Below, piece by piece: positions 28,763 through 38,549 of a stretch of DNA of 64,000 bases. Where the stretch lies: the NCBI RefSeq assembly GCF_004761875.1, contig NZ_SJEY01000006.1, positions 62,001-126,000 of the forward strand. The letters are read 5' to 3'. How positions within the stretch are numbered: the stretch's first letter is position 1; each line of letters starts with the position of its first letter. The translations under genes and the position numbers were made by a program. Origin of the DNA: Roseovarius aestuariivivens (GTDB taxonomy: Bacteria > Pseudomonadota > Alphaproteobacteria > Rhodobacterales > Rhodobacteraceae). The notes beneath the pieces are model-generated. The model had not been told where the DNA came from. It did no database searches and worked only from the letters and a program-made list of their open reading frames with translations.

Positions 28763-30772
28763 ATGAAATACAGGCGCGAGATCGATGGGTTGCGCACGGT
28801 CGCCGTGGTGCCGGTGATCCTGTTCCACGCCGGGATCACCGTCTTCAGCGGCGGCTATGTCGGGGTGGACGTGTTCTTTGTCATCTCGGGCTATCTGATC
28901 ACCACGATCCTGATCGACGGGCGGGAACGCGGCACTTATTCGCTCTGGCGTTTCTACGAGCGCCGGGCGCGCCGGATCCTGCCCGCGCTCTTTGTCGTGC
29001 TGGCCGCATGTGTGCCCGTGGCGTGGCTCTACATGCCGCCCTATCTCTTCGAAGAATTCGCGCGCAGCATGGCCTTCGCCGCGCTTTTCGTATCGAACGT
29101 GCATTTCTGGGAAAACGCAGGGTACTTCGCGCTTGAGGCCGAGCTGCAGCCACTGCTGCACACGTGGAGCCTCGCGGTGGAGGAACAGTATTATCTGCTG
29201 TTCCCCCTGCTTCTGATGGCCTTGGGGGCGTTCCGGCGCTGGCGCTTTGCGCTGGTCTTCGGGATCCTTGCGGCGATGTCGCTGGCCCTGAGCGAATGGG
29301 GCTGGCGGAATTATCCCGACGAGAACTTCTTCTTCACCTTCTCGCGCTTCTGGGAGCTTCTGGCCGGCTCGCTCTGCGCTGTGTGGCTCTACCGGCGCGA
29401 CATGCGCCCCAATGAGGTGCTGGCCGGCTTTGGGCTGGCGCTGATCGTCTATGCGATCCTTGCCTTTGACGCGCTGGTGCCTTTCCCGTCGCTTTACGCG
29501 CTGGTGCCGGTCGTGGGCGCGATGCTGATCATTCTGTTTGCCGGGCCAAGCACCGTCACCGCGCGGGTTCTGTCGCTGAAGCCGATGGTGGGGATCGGCC
29601 TGATTTCCTATAGCGCCTATCTTTGGCATCAACCGCTGTTCGCGTTTGCGCGCATCCTGTCGGCCGATCATCCGTCTTTCGCGGTGATGCTGGGGCTGGC
29701 GGCGGCCTCGCTGGTGTTAGCCTGGCTCAGTTGGCGGTTCGTCGAGCAGCCGTTCCGGAACGCCAAAAGGCCACTTCTGCCCCGGCGCGCCGGTGTGTTC
29801 ACGGCGAGTATCGTAGGGATCGCCGGTTTCGCCGCCTTCGGTCTTGCCGGCTTTCACAGTGGCGGGTTTCAGCAGCGGCTGGACGGCAGCCTGACGCCTG
29901 AATTCCGGGAAACGCTGAAAAGCTTTGACGAGCGCAGTGACTATGGCGGCTGTTTTCCCGGCACGGATCATGTGACGCGGTGGGCGAAACTGTGCGAGGT
30001 GTATCGTCCGGGCAGCCCCACACGGGTGTTCGGCCTGATCGGCGACAGCCACGCGATGTCGCTTCTGACGGGCCTTGCTCCCGTGTCTGAGCGCTTTGAC
30101 GCGACCATCTTGGGCGGATCGGTTCCGGCCTGTCCGCCGCTAATAGGGGTGACCACATCGCTTGGCCCGAAAGAGAGCGATATTTGTCGTGATGCGGTCG
30201 AGACGCAGATTGAGGGGTTCAAGGCATCCGAGGTCGATCTGGTGTTTCTCGTGGCGCGCTGGTCGCTTTACGCAACCGACGATTATGACGCGCCGACGCT
30301 GGATCACGTGCTCTGGGCCGACGGAACAGAGTTCGAGCGCAGCCCTGAGGCGGCGCTTGAGGCCTTGCGCGCGGGTCTTGAGACGACGACGCGGGCCCTG
30401 ACAGAGGCCGGTATAGAAGTGGTGATCGTGGGGCAGGTTCCTGCGCAACGCGTTCTGCCGCGGCAGGTTTTCGAACGCGTCGTTCTGCTGGGACGCGACC
30501 GGGAAAGAACCTTGGCCATGATCGAAGACAGCTACGTGACAGCCGCGGCGCACGAGCGCTTGCAGGCGCGGGCCTATTCCGTTCTGCGCTCGGTCGAGCG
30601 TGACATGGTGACCGTGGTCACGCTCGATCCGGCCTTTGCGCAGGGCGATCGCTATGGCTGGCTGTCAGAGGGTCAGGCGCTCTATGTGGACCGCGATCAT
30701 CTGTCGGTCGCGGGCGCGCATGTGGCCGCGCGGTACCTGGCGTCACAACTGGAAGAGATTGTACCGCGCTGA
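28763..30772 (+). CDS. OafA-type O-acyltransferase with SGNH domain
   Basis: A 669-residue envelope enzyme. The N-terminal half (about 1-370) is a ten-helix acyltransferase-3 domain with REIDGLRTVAVV, GGYVGVDVFFVISGY and RFYERRARRILPA. The C-terminal half is a periplasmic SGNH hydrolase-like domain with FGLIGDSHAMS (the Ser block) and a final DRDHLSVAGAHVA (Asp-His). Such two-domain proteins O-acetylate lipopolysaccharide or other surface glycans: the membrane part carries the acyl group out and the SGNH part transfers it. The sugar target is unknown and no glycan cluster is beside it. Confidence 0.88.
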   Translation: MKYRREIDGLRTVAVVPVILFHAGITVFSGGYVGVDVFFVISGYLITTILIDGRERGTYSLWRFYERRARRILPALFVVLAACVPVAWLYMPPYLFEEFARSMAFAALFVSNVHFWENAGYFALEAELQPLLHTWSLAVEEQYYLLFPLLLMALGAFRRWRFALVFGILAAMSLALSEWGWRNYPDENFFFTFSRFWELLAGSLCAVWLYRRDMRPNEVLAGFGLALIVYAILAFDALVPFPSLYALVPVVGAMLIILFAGPSTVTARVLSLKPMVGIGLISYSAYLWHQPLFAFARILSADHPSFAVMLGLAAASLVLAWLSWRFVEQPFRNAKRPLLPRRAGVFTASIVGIAGFAAFGLAGFHSGGFQQRLDGSLTPEFRETLKSFDERSDYGGCFPGTDHVTRWAKLCEVYRPGSPTRVFGLIGDSHAMSLLTGLAPVSERFDATILGGSVPACPPLIGVTTSLGPKESDICRDAVETQIEGFKASEVDLVFLVARWSLYATDDYDAPTLDHVLWADGTEFERSPEAALEALRAGLETTTRALTEAGIEVVIVGQVPAQRVLPRQVFERVVLLGRDRERTLAMIEDSYVTAAAHERLQARAYSVLRSVERDMVTVVTLDPAFAQGDRYGWLSEGQALYVDRDHLSVAGAHVAARYLASQLEEIVPR

Positions 30773-30784
30773 GCGGATGACGGA

Positions 30785-31402
30785 TCAGGTATCGGGTGGC
30801 AGAAGGCCAAGACCGCGCAGGTAGACTCCGATGCCGGATTCCAGGATATCCTCGGGCGAGAACGGCGATTGCGTGCCCGGAGAGTTGCGCGCGAAGAGCT
30901 CGACCACGCCGTGGCTGAGCGCCCAGATATGGGCCGAGAACATCGCCGGGGGCGGGCGTTTCTCGGGCGGGATATGCTGGCTGAGATCCTGCGCGGCCTG
31001 TTCCAGCACGGCGCGGGCGCGGTTGGCGACGGCGGCCAGATCAGGATCGCTGTTGACCGAGATTCCGCTTTCGAACATCGCGATGTAATGCCCGGGATAT
31101 TTGCGTGCGAAGGCGAGATAGGCGCGGCCCGTCGCCTCGAACGCGGCCAGCGCCGAGGGCTGACCGGTGTCATAGGCGTATTGGACGACATCGGCGAAGA
31201 TCTCGTAGCCCTGCCGCGCGGCCTCGGCGATGAGCGCCTCTCGTCCGTCGAAATGCCGGTAGACCGCCGCCGGGGTGACACCGGCCTTCTTCGCAGCCTC
31301 GGTCAGGGTGAATCCGGTGGGACCTTTTTCTTCGATAAGCGCGAGCGCGGCCTCGACCAGCGCCTGCCGGAGATTGCCGTGATGATAGCCGCGCTTAGGC
31401 AT
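30785..31402 (-). CDS. TetR family transcriptional regulator
   Basis: A 205-residue repressor. The N-terminal helix-turn-helix contains [36 protein letters not shown] and the helix [13 protein letters not shown]. The C-terminal ligand domain is variable and suggests a WHG- or TetR_C-type fold. The ATG at 31402 overlaps the upstream PPK2 gene by eight bases, so both may share a message. The ligand is unknown. The frame is open to 31471 but that region belongs to ppk2. Confidence 0.85.
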   Translation of the reverse strand: MPKRGYHHGNLRQALVEAALALIEEKGPTGFTLTEAAKKAGVTPAAVYRHFDGREALIAEAARQGYEIFADVVQYAYDTGQPSALAAFEATGRAYLAFARKYPGHYIAMFESGISVNSDPDLAAVANRARAVLEQAAQDLSQHIPPEKRPPPAMFSAHIWALSHGVVELFARNSPGTQSPFSPEDILESGIGVYLRGLGLLPPDT

Positions 31403-32264
31403 CCCAGATCTCAGGCCCGCCGCAGACCTTCGGATCGGACTGTCCGACTGCCTTGGGATCCTTGCGGCCATAGTCGATGGAGGTCAGCACGTGGCGGATC
31501 GCCGCGAGCCGCGCGCGGCGCTTGTCATCGGAGCGGATCACCGTCCAGGGCGCGTGGGCGGTGTGGGATCTGTCGAGTGTCTCGCCAATGGCCGCGGTGT
31601 AGGCATCCCATTTCTTGAGACCTTCGACATCGATCCAGCTGAGCTTCCATTGCTTCAGCGGGTCGCCTTCGCGGCCAAGAAAGCGGCGCAGTTGTTCGGC
31701 GCGGCCGACATTGAGCCAGAACTTGAAAAGGTGAATGCCCTCGTCCACCAGCATCTTCTCGACATCACCGACCTGATGGAAGAAATGCTCGCGCTGCTGG
31801 TCGGTGCAAAAGCCAAACACCTTTTCCACGACCGCGCGGTTGTACCATGAGCGGTCGTAGAACACCATTTCGCCCGCCGTTGGCAGGTGGTCGATATAGC
31901 GCTGGAAATACCACTGGCCCTGTTCGGTCTCGGTGGGTTTGGGCAACGCCACGACACGCGCCCCCCGGGGATTGAGATATTCGCGGAAACGTTTGATCGT
32001 GCCCCCCTTTCCGGCGGCGTCACGGCCTTCGAAAACGCAAACGATCCGCGCGCCGCTTTCCTTGACCCAGCCCTGCATCTTGGCCAGTTCGGTCTGCAGC
32101 TTCTTGAGGTCCCGTTCATAGGCCTTGCGCGGCATGCGTTCGGAGTGAGGATAGGAGGCGTCGATGATATCGCCCTTGTCGCCGCGCCGGATCGCGTTGC
32201 GCACCGCCTCGGGCGCCTCGGATTTGAAGAATTCGGTGATCGCGCCGTCGAATGGCAGCTCCAT
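31395..32264 (-). CDS. ppk2: Polyphosphate kinase 2
   Basis: A 289-residue P-loop kinase of the PPK2 family. Walker A is [16 protein letters not shown] and the downstream lid blocks [16 protein letters not shown] and [16 protein letters not shown] match class I PPK2 enzymes, which make nucleoside triphosphates from polyphosphate. The ATG at 32264 (MELPFDG) is chosen because AAAAGGAG lies upstream. It overlaps the TetR gene at its 3' end. The preferred nucleotide (GDP or ADP) cannot be read from sequence. Confidence 0.9.
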   Translation of the reverse strand: MELPFDGAITEFFKSEAPEAVRNAIRRGDKGDIIDASYPHSERMPRKAYERDLKKLQTELAKMQGWVKESGARIVCVFEGRDAAGKGGTIKRFREYLNPRGARVVALPKPTETEQGQWYFQRYIDHLPTAGEMVFYDRSWYNRAVVEKVFGFCTDQQREHFFHQVGDVEKMLVDEGIHLFKFWLNVGRAEQLRRFLGREGDPLKQWKLSWIDVEGLKKWDAYTAAIGETLDRSHTAHAPWTVIRSDDKRRARLAAIRHVLTSIDYGRKDPKAVGQSDPKVCGGPEIWDA

Positions 32265-32297
32265 GGGCCTCTCCTTTTTGGCGGGCACTATGGGGTG

Positions 32298-33272
32298 TTA
32301 CGGGGCAGGGCGCAATCCGGCGCGGGCGGCGGCGCGATGGATCGCTGCGACGATCTCGTCGGGCTCGGCATGGTGGGGCATGTGGCCGGTGCCCGGCAGC
32401 AGCACGAGATTGGCGTTGCGGATCTTCTTGGCCAGAGGCTGGGAGTGGATCGAGAGCCCAACGGTGGTATCGGCGGTGCCGTGCAGGATTTCCGTTGGCA
32501 CCTTGATGTCCTCGTAATAGGGCACCATGCGTTTGATTTCCGACAGCAGGCTGGCGCGTTGTAGCGCGTTGGCGCGCAGGCTGCTGCGGCGCAGGGTGAG
32601 ATCCGCGGCGAAATGGGCGAAGTATCCCTCCGGCACGTCATCGGGCTGGAACACCTCCGCGATGGCCTCCTGCACCCGCGATTGCGGCACGAAAGCGGTC
32701 AGCGGCGGGATCACAAGCGGCCCGGCCACAGGATGCGAAAGCAGGCGGTAATAGGTCGATAGCCCCGTATCCCAAGGGTGCGAGGCAGCCGAGACGGCCA
32801 CCAGCGCGGCGAGGTGATCGGGGTGGTTGATCGCCCAGGCCAGCGCGACGGCGCCGCCGTAGGAATGCCCCAGCACGACAGGGTTTCGCGCGCCAAGCCG
32901 CGCCGCCGCTTCCTGCAGCACGGCGGCCTGCCGGATGACAGATGTTCCGTCCTCGGCCACCCGGTCCGTGTATCCGAGACCGGGCCGGTCGAAGATTATG
33001 ACGCGGTAGTCTTGCGCCAGTTCGGGACCCAGACGGAAGGTCCAGTCGGTGAAATTGCCCGATGCGCCGTGAATCAGGACCAGATCGGGCGCCTCTCCGG
33101 CCTCGGGGCCCATGACAACCGCGTGGACCTGCTGGCCGTCGACCTCGATCAGCTCGCCCCGGGGAGGGTGCGCGGCGACGGCCACGGCTTCCTGCGCGCG
33201 GGCGCGGTGCAGCACGACGCCCCAGGCAAGGGCCAGCGCCAACAGAACCGCGAGGGCGATCTTAAGCCCCAT
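32298..33272 (-). CDS. Membrane-anchored alpha/beta hydrolase
   Basis: A 324-residue hydrolase with an N-terminal hydrophobic helix (about residues 3-22) that would anchor it with the enzyme domain in the periplasm. The oxyanion region is [11 protein letters not shown], the nucleophile elbow is [16 protein letters not shown] (G-x-S-x-G), and the catalytic His lies in [14 protein letters not shown]. The substrate is unknown, and ester or epoxide hydrolysis are both possible. The start overlaps the 3' end of the upstream metA gene by 11 bases. The frame continues to 33551, but only inside metA. Confidence 0.8.
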   Translation of the reverse strand: MGLKIALAVLLALALAWGVVLHRARAQEAVAVAAHPPRGELIEVDGQQVHAVVMGPEAGEAPDLVLIHGASGNFTDWTFRLGPELAQDYRVIIFDRPGLGYTDRVAEDGTSVIRQAAVLQEAAARLGARNPVVLGHSYGGAVALAWAINHPDHLAALVAVSAASHPWDTGLSTYYRLLSHPVAGPLVIPPLTAFVPQSRVQEAIAEVFQPDDVPEGYFAHFAADLTLRRSSLRANALQRASLLSEIKRMVPYYEDIKVPTEILHGTADTTVGLSIHSQPLAKKIRNANLVLLPGTGHMPHHAEPDEIVAAIHRAAARAGLRPAP

Positions 33273-34200
33273 TGCTCTGATGTCCGATGCGGTCCATCTC
33301 GAACGGGGTGGTCTGGTAGATCTCGTTGATCCAGTTGCCGTAAAGCAGATGGGCGTGACTGCGCCAGCGGTTCTGCGGTCGGCGGGCCGGATCATCGTCC
33401 GGATAGTAGTTGCAGGGCACATTGATCGGCGTGCCCGCCTCGATGTCACGGTCGTATTCCTGCTTGAGCGTATCGCTGTCATATTCGAGGTGGTTGAAGA
33501 TATAGAGCCCCCGCCGCGCGGGATCTTCCACCAGGCAAGGCCCGACCTCATCGCTGTCGAGCAGAATATCGAGCCCGCCCGCCGCCTCGATCTCGGCGCG
33601 CTTCATCTCGGTCCAGCGGCTGACGGGGATCACGCAATCGTCCGAAAACCCACGCAGATAGGGCGAGGCGGGGGCCATGTTGCGGTGACGGAAGCACCCG
33701 AAGGCCTTGGCGTCGAGCATGTGTTTCTGCACGCCATGGAAATGATAGATCATCGCCATGCCACCCCAGCAGACGCCAAAGGTGGAGTGGACATGGGTTT
33801 GCGTCCAGTCGAAGACCTGTTGCAGCTCGTCCCAGTAGGTCACCTCTTCGAAATCCAGATGCTCGATCGGCGCGCCGGTGATGATGAGACCATCGAATTT
33901 CTCGCCCGTTGCAGCCACTTCGGTGAACGGACGGTAGAAGCTTTCCATATGTTCGGCGGCCGTGTTCTTGGTGCGATGCTCGGACATGCGGATGAGGCTG
34001 AGATCGATCTGCAGCGGCGTCGCGCCGATCAGGCGGGCGAACTGGTTTTCCGTCTGGATCTTCTTGGGCATAAGATTCAGCAGCCCGATGCGCAACGGGC
34101 GGATATCCTGCCGGGAGGCCAGATCCTCGTCCATGACCATCACGCCCTCACGGGTGAGGACGTCATAGGCGGGGAGGTCTGAGGGAATCCGGATGGGCAT
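33262..34200 (-). CDS. metAA: Homoserine O-acetyltransferase (MetA family)
   Basis: A 312-residue class-I GATase-like acyltransferase in methionine synthesis. The nucleophile Cys sits in [16 protein letters not shown], with RYLRG-type substrate blocks downstream and the His in [16 protein letters not shown]. The specificity position reads [16 protein letters not shown]. The family member with Glu after TGAP[VI] uses acetyl-CoA, whereas E. coli MetA with Gly uses succinyl-CoA, so acetyl transfer is inferred. It is flanked by the ATPase gene (27-bp gap) and overlaps the hydrolase gene. No SAM-II riboswitch fits in the small gap. Confidence 0.88.
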   Translation of the reverse strand: MPIRIPSDLPAYDVLTREGVMVMDEDLASRQDIRPLRIGLLNLMPKKIQTENQFARLIGATPLQIDLSLIRMSEHRTKNTAAEHMESFYRPFTEVAATGEKFDGLIITGAPIEHLDFEEVTYWDELQQVFDWTQTHVHSTFGVCWGGMAMIYHFHGVQKHMLDAKAFGCFRHRNMAPASPYLRGFSDDCVIPVSRWTEMKRAEIEAAGGLDILLDSDEVGPCLVEDPARRGLYIFNHLEYDSDTLKQEYDRDIEAGTPINVPCNYYPDDDPARRPQNRWRSHAHLLYGNWINEIYQTTPFEMDRIGHQSNGA

Positions 34201-34227
34201 AAGCAGGCTTTCGGGCGGTTGGCCTAG

Positions 34228-35100
34228 TCAGATAGGCGTCGGCGCGGGCCGCGCAAGGGCGGTCGCGACAAGCTCGACGAAGAGATCTTCTGTGGTGCAG
34301 GCGGCAATCTCTTCGGCGGTGACCGTCACGCCCCATTTTTCCATGGCCGCGTAACGCGGTTCCCGGTGAGCCAACGCGCGCGCATAGGTCCAGCGGATGA
34401 AGGCGTCTGGATCAACTTCGTCTTCCAGGCATTTATTTTCACGAAGGTATTCCGCCCAAGCCATGTCCAGAAACTCGGGCTGATAGCACATCGGTTTCGG
34501 GGCTCTGTCGAAGCGGCGGATCAGTTCTTGGCGGTGCGCGTCATTGCCCTTGATGTGAACGAGCAGGCAGTGCCGCGTCAGTTCGGTCAGGATCGCATCG
34601 TCGGGATCGTCGCCATCGACCCATTCGCAGATGGACCCGCCGGTGTCGCAAATGAAATGCGGGTAACCGTAGAGAGCCTCGGCCCGGGAGATAAAATGGC
34701 TGGTATCCATCAGCGCGGCGATCTCTGCGCGGCGGAACTGATCCTGGCGGATGCGGAACTCCTCGATTGGCAGACCGCCCTTGGACGGATCACCCGGCTT
34801 TCCGAGATAGGTGGAGACCGGCGTGAGATTGTCGAAGGTGATGTTGGAGCCGATATAGATCGAATCCGTCAGTAGGAGGTCGCGCAGGAACGGCACCCTC
34901 ATCGCGTGCGCCTTGGCGTTATCGGCAATGAGTTCGCCCATGTAGCGGGTACCGATGCGGTAATCGATCGAGTAATGGAACCACGCGCCGGATTTGCGCA
35001 GCATGTTGGATACATGCGTCTTGCCCAGCCCCGACATGCCATAAAACAGCACCCGCTTGTGCGGAGCATCGCGCCAGTCCTTAGCCGAAGAATAGATCAT
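34228..35100 (-). CDS. P-loop ATPase of unknown function
   Basis: A 290-residue protein with a Walker A motif in LFYGMSGLGKTHVSNML near the N-terminus. The second half is rich in charged residues and contains HFICDTGGSICEW, where DTGGS could form the Walker B or sensor area. It looks like a small nucleotide kinase or regulatory ATPase found in Rhodobacteraceae, and I do not recognise a characterised member. The ATG at 35100 is preceded by AAGGTG; the frame continues to 35175 without support. The gene ends 27 bp before metA on the same strand, so the two may share a transcript. Confidence 0.62.
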   Translation of the reverse strand: MIYSSAKDWRDAPHKRVLFYGMSGLGKTHVSNMLRKSGAWFHYSIDYRIGTRYMGELIADNAKAHAMRVPFLRDLLLTDSIYIGSNITFDNLTPVSTYLGKPGDPSKGGLPIEEFRIRQDQFRRAEIAALMDTSHFISRAEALYGYPHFICDTGGSICEWVDGDDPDDAILTELTRHCLLVHIKGNDAHRQELIRRFDRAPKPMCYQPEFLDMAWAEYLRENKCLEDEVDPDAFIRWTYARALAHREPRYAAMEKWGVTVTAEEIAACTTEDLFVELVATALARPAPTPI

Positions 35101-35175
35101 GAGGCACCTTTTGGTCTTGGGCGACGTGGTAGCCACAGCCGCGGCGGCGGTCAAACCCCAAACCTGCCGGGACAA

Positions 35176-35205
35176 ATTAAAAAGCCCCGCCTGGTAGAGG
35201 CGGGG
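35176..35205 (-). terminator. Rho-independent terminator after first FadL gene
   Basis: On the minus strand the stem CCCCGCCT pairs with AGGCGGGG (35185-35192 with 35198-35205) around a five-base loop, followed by a T-rich run. It lies 27 bp after the stop of the minus-strand FadL gene at 35232. Confidence 0.85.
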
Positions 35206-35231
35206 ACGATCATCTTAGCGGCGCGCAAGGC

Positions 35232-36311
35232 CTAAAAGCGGAAACCCAGCTTCATGCCGAAGGCGAGAGCGTCGTTGCCCGAAAAGTTCGCGCCGATACC
35301 TGTCACGGCGTCACCCAGTTCAATATAGCGAATGCCTGTTGTCACATCCCAGCTCTCGGTCTGATACTTAACGGCAAGACCGTAGCTAAAAAAGCCGTCC
35401 TTGCCCGACAGGTTGCCGACCACGTTGCCCTGATCCTTTTCGTAGCCAAGGCTGACCGCGCCTGACCAGTTCTCGGAAAAGCGGCGCCCGACGCCCAGTT
35501 CATAGGTCCAGATATCCGAAGCGCCGCGCGCAATCGGAACGAGGCCGCCGACATAATCGCGCGGAGCGATCAGGAATTTGGTCCATTCCTGCCAGCGCAC
35601 CGAACCGAAGACCAATGTGTTCGCGGCGATGCCCGAGCGGGCGTGCAGGGTGACGGCCTGGGGCGTCTTGATGTTGAAGGACGTCCCGGTATTGTCGCGA
35701 AAATCGTGCTTGATCTCCGACTCGTAGGTCAACGCGACCTTGAGCGCGATGTCGGGCCGCTCATACGCGCCGCCAAGCACGTAGCCGACCTGATAATTCT
35801 TGTCGACGGTCAGCGTGTAGAGCGGGGGGATCGTGGGCGGCAGACCGGCTGTCTGGATGCGCAGGCTCCCATCCATCGTCTGCACCCGCAGGCCGCCATA
35901 GGCGCTGAAATTGTCGTTGAATTGATACTTCAGCAGTCCCGTTACCGCGAATGTGTTCAGTTCGGCGGTTGTGCCGGAGAAAGGGTAAAAGGTACCCGCA
36001 GCGTAATTGACGTCTGCCCCATAGGGCTGATTGGCGATGATCGCATAGGTCAGCCTTTCGTTGATCTCGCGTTTATAAGCGAGCGAATAAGTCTGAAAAT
36101 TCTCAACCATGTTGCCGGACGGGATGGCGCCGAAAGGTGAATTCACTGAGCCGCTCACGTCCGGTGCGACGACCGTCGCGGAAAACTCCAGGTAGTTTTT
36201 TCCGTTCTCGTAAAGAACCTGCGACCGATCCGAGTCCCTTTGGATCTCGCCGGCATGGCCCGCTGTCGCAGCCAGCGCCAGTGCAGCGGTTGCTCCTGCA
36301 AATACTCTCAT
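35232..36311 (-). CDS. OmpP1/FadL family outer-membrane transporter (copy 1)
   Basis: A 359-residue outer-membrane beta-barrel. A signal peptide MRVFAGATAALALAATAGHA is followed by GEIQRDSDRSQVLYENG, a family-like N-terminal plug region, and alternating strands that end in the aromatic FGMKLGFRF. FadL-type channels admit long-chain fatty acids or other hydrophobic molecules. A near-neighbour paralogue lies immediately upstream on the same strand (36451-37536). The two share blocks such as GGLRVQ and NGKNYLEFS / AGKNYLEFS. Each gene has its own terminator, so they are tandem duplicates with separate transcription units. GTG at 36317 is an alternative start. Confidence 0.86.
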   Translation of the reverse strand: MRVFAGATAALALAATAGHAGEIQRDSDRSQVLYENGKNYLEFSATVVAPDVSGSVNSPFGAIPSGNMVENFQTYSLAYKREINERLTYAIIANQPYGADVNYAAGTFYPFSGTTAELNTFAVTGLLKYQFNDNFSAYGGLRVQTMDGSLRIQTAGLPPTIPPLYTLTVDKNYQVGYVLGGAYERPDIALKVALTYESEIKHDFRDNTGTSFNIKTPQAVTLHARSGIAANTLVFGSVRWQEWTKFLIAPRDYVGGLVPIARGASDIWTYELGVGRRFSENWSGAVSLGYEKDQGNVVGNLSGKDGFFSYGLAVKYQTESWDVTTGIRYIELGDAVTGIGANFSGNDALAFGMKLGFRF

Positions 36312-36390
36312 ATCCACCCCGGCCTGCGTTCAACTTAAGAAATACTAGGGTGTCGCAAGGACACGCTTGGATAAATCGATACTGCTGTTG

Positions 36391-36428
36391 TAAAAAATAA
36401 TAAACCCCGCCCAGAAATGGGCGGGGTT
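36391..36428 (-). terminator. Rho-independent terminator after second FadL gene
   Basis: On the minus strand AACCCCGCCCA pairs with TGGGCGGGGTT (36403-36413 with 36418-36428) around a four-base loop, followed by a T-rich tail. It lies 23 bp after the stop of the FadL gene at 36451. Confidence 0.85.
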
Positions 36429-36450
36429 CCAGTTGCCGAACTGCACCGGC

Positions 36451-37536
36451 TTAGAAGCGGAAGCCAACCTTCAGGCCCACGGCCAGCGCATCGTTGTCCG
36501 AAAAGTTCGACCCAATCGTCGTTGTGGTCGCCGAGCCGAGATCGAAGTACTTCACACCCAGGGTCACGTCATAGCTTTCGGCGGTGTACTTCATCGCGAC
36601 ACCATAGCTCATGAAGCCGTCGCGGCCTTCAAGGTTGCCCACAGGTTTGCCGCTGTCGGGTTCATAGCCGAGGGTCAGCGCACCCGACCAGTTTTCCGAG
36701 AACTTCCGGCCGACGCCAAGCTCGTACGTCCAGTAGTCGTCTGCGCCGAAGGCAATCGGCAACGGCGACCGGACGCCGGTGAAGTCGGACGGTGCAACCT
36801 GGAACTTGGACCATTCCTGCCAGCGGGCCGATCCGAAGATGATCGTGTCGGCGGCAATTCCGGTGCGCGCATGCAGGGTAACAGCCTGCGGGATTTCCAC
36901 GTCGAACTTGGTTCCGGTGGTGTCGCGGAAGTCGTGCTCGATTTTCGATTCATAGGTGAGCGCGACACGGAGCGCGATCTCGGGGATCTCGTAAGCACCG
37001 CCGAACACATAACCTAGCTTGTAATCGTTATCAACCGACAGCGCGTAGCGCGTGGCGAACGGCGGGCTGGGCGGCAAGTTCACGCTGCCACTCAGCGACT
37101 GCACCCGCAGGCCGCCATAGACGCTGACACGGTCGTTCATCTGGTACTTGAGGTAGCCGGTGACGGCGAGTGATTTGATTATCGCGGTCGCAGAAGCAAA
37201 CGGATAAAGCTGGAGCGGATAGGAAATGTCCGCGCCGACCGGGTTGTTGGCCACGATGGCAAACGTGAGACGCTCATCAATCTCGGTTTTGTACCCAAGG
37301 CTGAACGTCTGGTAGGTTTTTGCAATATCGCCAGACTGCAATCCGGCCAACGGCAGCACAGCGTTCGTGCCGACACCGCTGACGCTCGGCGCAACGTTGA
37401 CGACCGAGAATTCCAGATAGTTCTTGCCCGCTTCGTACAAGATCTGCGAGCGATCTCCGTCGCGTTGAATGCTGCCTGCGTGCGCGGTGCCGGCGGCAAA
37501 ACCGAACGCAACGGCTGCGAGTGCGAATTTTTTCAT
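36451..37536 (-). CDS. OmpP1/FadL family outer-membrane transporter (copy 2)
   Basis: A 361-residue outer-membrane beta-barrel similar to its downstream neighbour. The signal peptide is MKKFALAAVAFGFAAGTAHA, and the mature part starts GSIQRDGDRSQILYEAGKNY. The strands end GLKVGFRF, with the terminal Phe typical of barrel proteins recognised by BamA. A GGAGGAG site precedes the ATG at 37536. The promoter candidate at 37565-37592 and a palindrome next to it suggest its own regulation. Substrate range within the FadL family is not predictable by eye. Confidence 0.87.
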   Translation of the reverse strand: MKKFALAAVAFGFAAGTAHAGSIQRDGDRSQILYEAGKNYLEFSVVNVAPSVSGVGTNAVLPLAGLQSGDIAKTYQTFSLGYKTEIDERLTFAIVANNPVGADISYPLQLYPFASATAIIKSLAVTGYLKYQMNDRVSVYGGLRVQSLSGSVNLPPSPPFATRYALSVDNDYKLGYVFGGAYEIPEIALRVALTYESKIEHDFRDTTGTKFDVEIPQAVTLHARTGIAADTIIFGSARWQEWSKFQVAPSDFTGVRSPLPIAFGADDYWTYELGVGRKFSENWSGALTLGYEPDSGKPVGNLEGRDGFMSYGVAMKYTAESYDVTLGVKYFDLGSATTTTIGSNFSDNDALAVGLKVGFRF

Positions 37537-37564
37537 GTGACCCAACTCCTCCAAGGTTGGCGCG

Positions 37565-37592
37565 ACATTACGCAAAGGCGCAAGACCGTCAA
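37565..37592 (-). promoter_or_regulatory. Sigma-70-like promoter for second FadL gene
   Basis: On the minus strand a TTGACG box and a TAATGT box are separated by 16 bp. The inferred start would lie about 20 bp ahead of the GTG-free ATG at 37536. This is a good match for the housekeeping sigma consensus. Confidence 0.5.
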
Positions 37593-37595
37593 TTT

Positions 37596-37608
37596 TGACG
37601 CGGCGTCA
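37596..37608. promoter_or_regulatory. Palindromic candidate operator TGACGC-G-GCGTCA
   Basis: A perfect 13-base inverted repeat lies three bases upstream of the -35 box of the fadL copy-2 promoter. Its position would suit an activator; a repressor is also possible. No regulator of known specificity is assigned. Confidence 0.35.
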
Positions 37609-37655
37609 CAAAACTGTGTGCCGTGGGGGCGTTGTTTTTAAGTCATAGTGCGCGA

Positions 37656-38549
37656 TCACGACCGGCGCGTTTGCGACCATAGGTTTAGATAGTTTGCGCC
37701 AAAAATCACCGCCGCGCCCAGGATCACGAAAATATCGATCGGCTCTTGGTAGAGCAGCAGACCAACGACGGCGATCACCGGCAGTCGCAGGAAATCCACC
37801 GGAGAGACAAGCGTGGCGGGTGCGATGGCCAGGGCCGAGGTGATGCAGACATGCGCCATCAGCCCGGCAAACCCAATGGCCACGATGAAAGGCGCGGTCG
37901 CCAAGGATGGCAAGGCGATGTCACCGTCCAGCCCCGCGCAGACCAGCCCGAACAAGGTTTGCGTCGCCGTCATCCAAGCGAGAATACAGATCAGCGTTTC
38001 GGTGCGGGTCAGCTTTTTCGTGAAGATTATGGAGCCCGCGAAACCGATAGCGGCGGCAGCGGCGCTGAGCGTTCCGACATTGATCGTCTCGACGCTTGGG
38101 CGGGCGACGATCAGTATGCCGACGAACCCGATCAGGGCGGCGAGAACTCGGACCGGGGTCAGCCGTTCGCCCAAAATGAGCGGGGACAGCATCAACACCC
38201 AAAGCGGCGTGGTGAATTCGAGCGCGAAGACCTGTGCGAGAGGAATAAGGGTGATGGCATAGAACCACAGGTTCTGACCAGTAAAGTGACAGACGTTGCG
38301 CACCACATGAACACCCGGCGAGCGGCGCGTGATCTGACCAAGACGCCCGGTCAGCGCCCCCACACCCAGCACGATCGCCAGGCCGACAATACTGCGATAG
38401 GTCATGATTTCAAAGGTATCGAGGGCGAAGCTGACCTCGCGCCCGGCGACGGCCATGATCGAGAAAGAAGCCACCGCGCCCAGCATCCAGAGCGCCGCCT
38501 TGAGGACCTCTACCGGCTCGCTCGGACCCGGTACGGCGCTTACTCCCAT
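37656..38549 (-). CDS. EamA/DMT-family transporter
   Basis: A 297-residue membrane protein with about ten helices in two repeats, of the drug/metabolite transporter superfamily. Repeat boundaries are visible as [17 protein letters not shown] and [14 protein letters not shown]. The substrate is unknown. Its start lies inside the last codons of guaA (10-base overlap), so it may be translated by coupling with guaA, although the functions are not related. It is a second, different member from the one at 21881. Confidence 0.83.
   Translation of the reverse strand: MGVSAVPGPSEPVEVLKAALWMLGAVASFSIMAVAGREVSFALDTFEIMTYRSIVGLAIVLGVGALTGRLGQITRRSPGVHVVRNVCHFTGQNLWFYAITLIPLAQVFALEFTTPLWVLMLSPLILGERLTPVRVLAALIGFVGILIVARPSVETINVGTLSAAAAAIGFAGSIIFTKKLTRTETLICILAWMTATQTLFGLVCAGLDGDIALPSLATAPFIVAIGFAGLMAHVCITSALAIAPATLVSPVDFLRLPVIAVVGLLLYQEPIDIFVILGAAVIFGANYLNLWSQTRRS

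Noticed and set aside
34201..34227. Possible SAM-II riboswitch before metA
   Set aside because: Only 27 bp separate the genes, and no matching sequence is present there.
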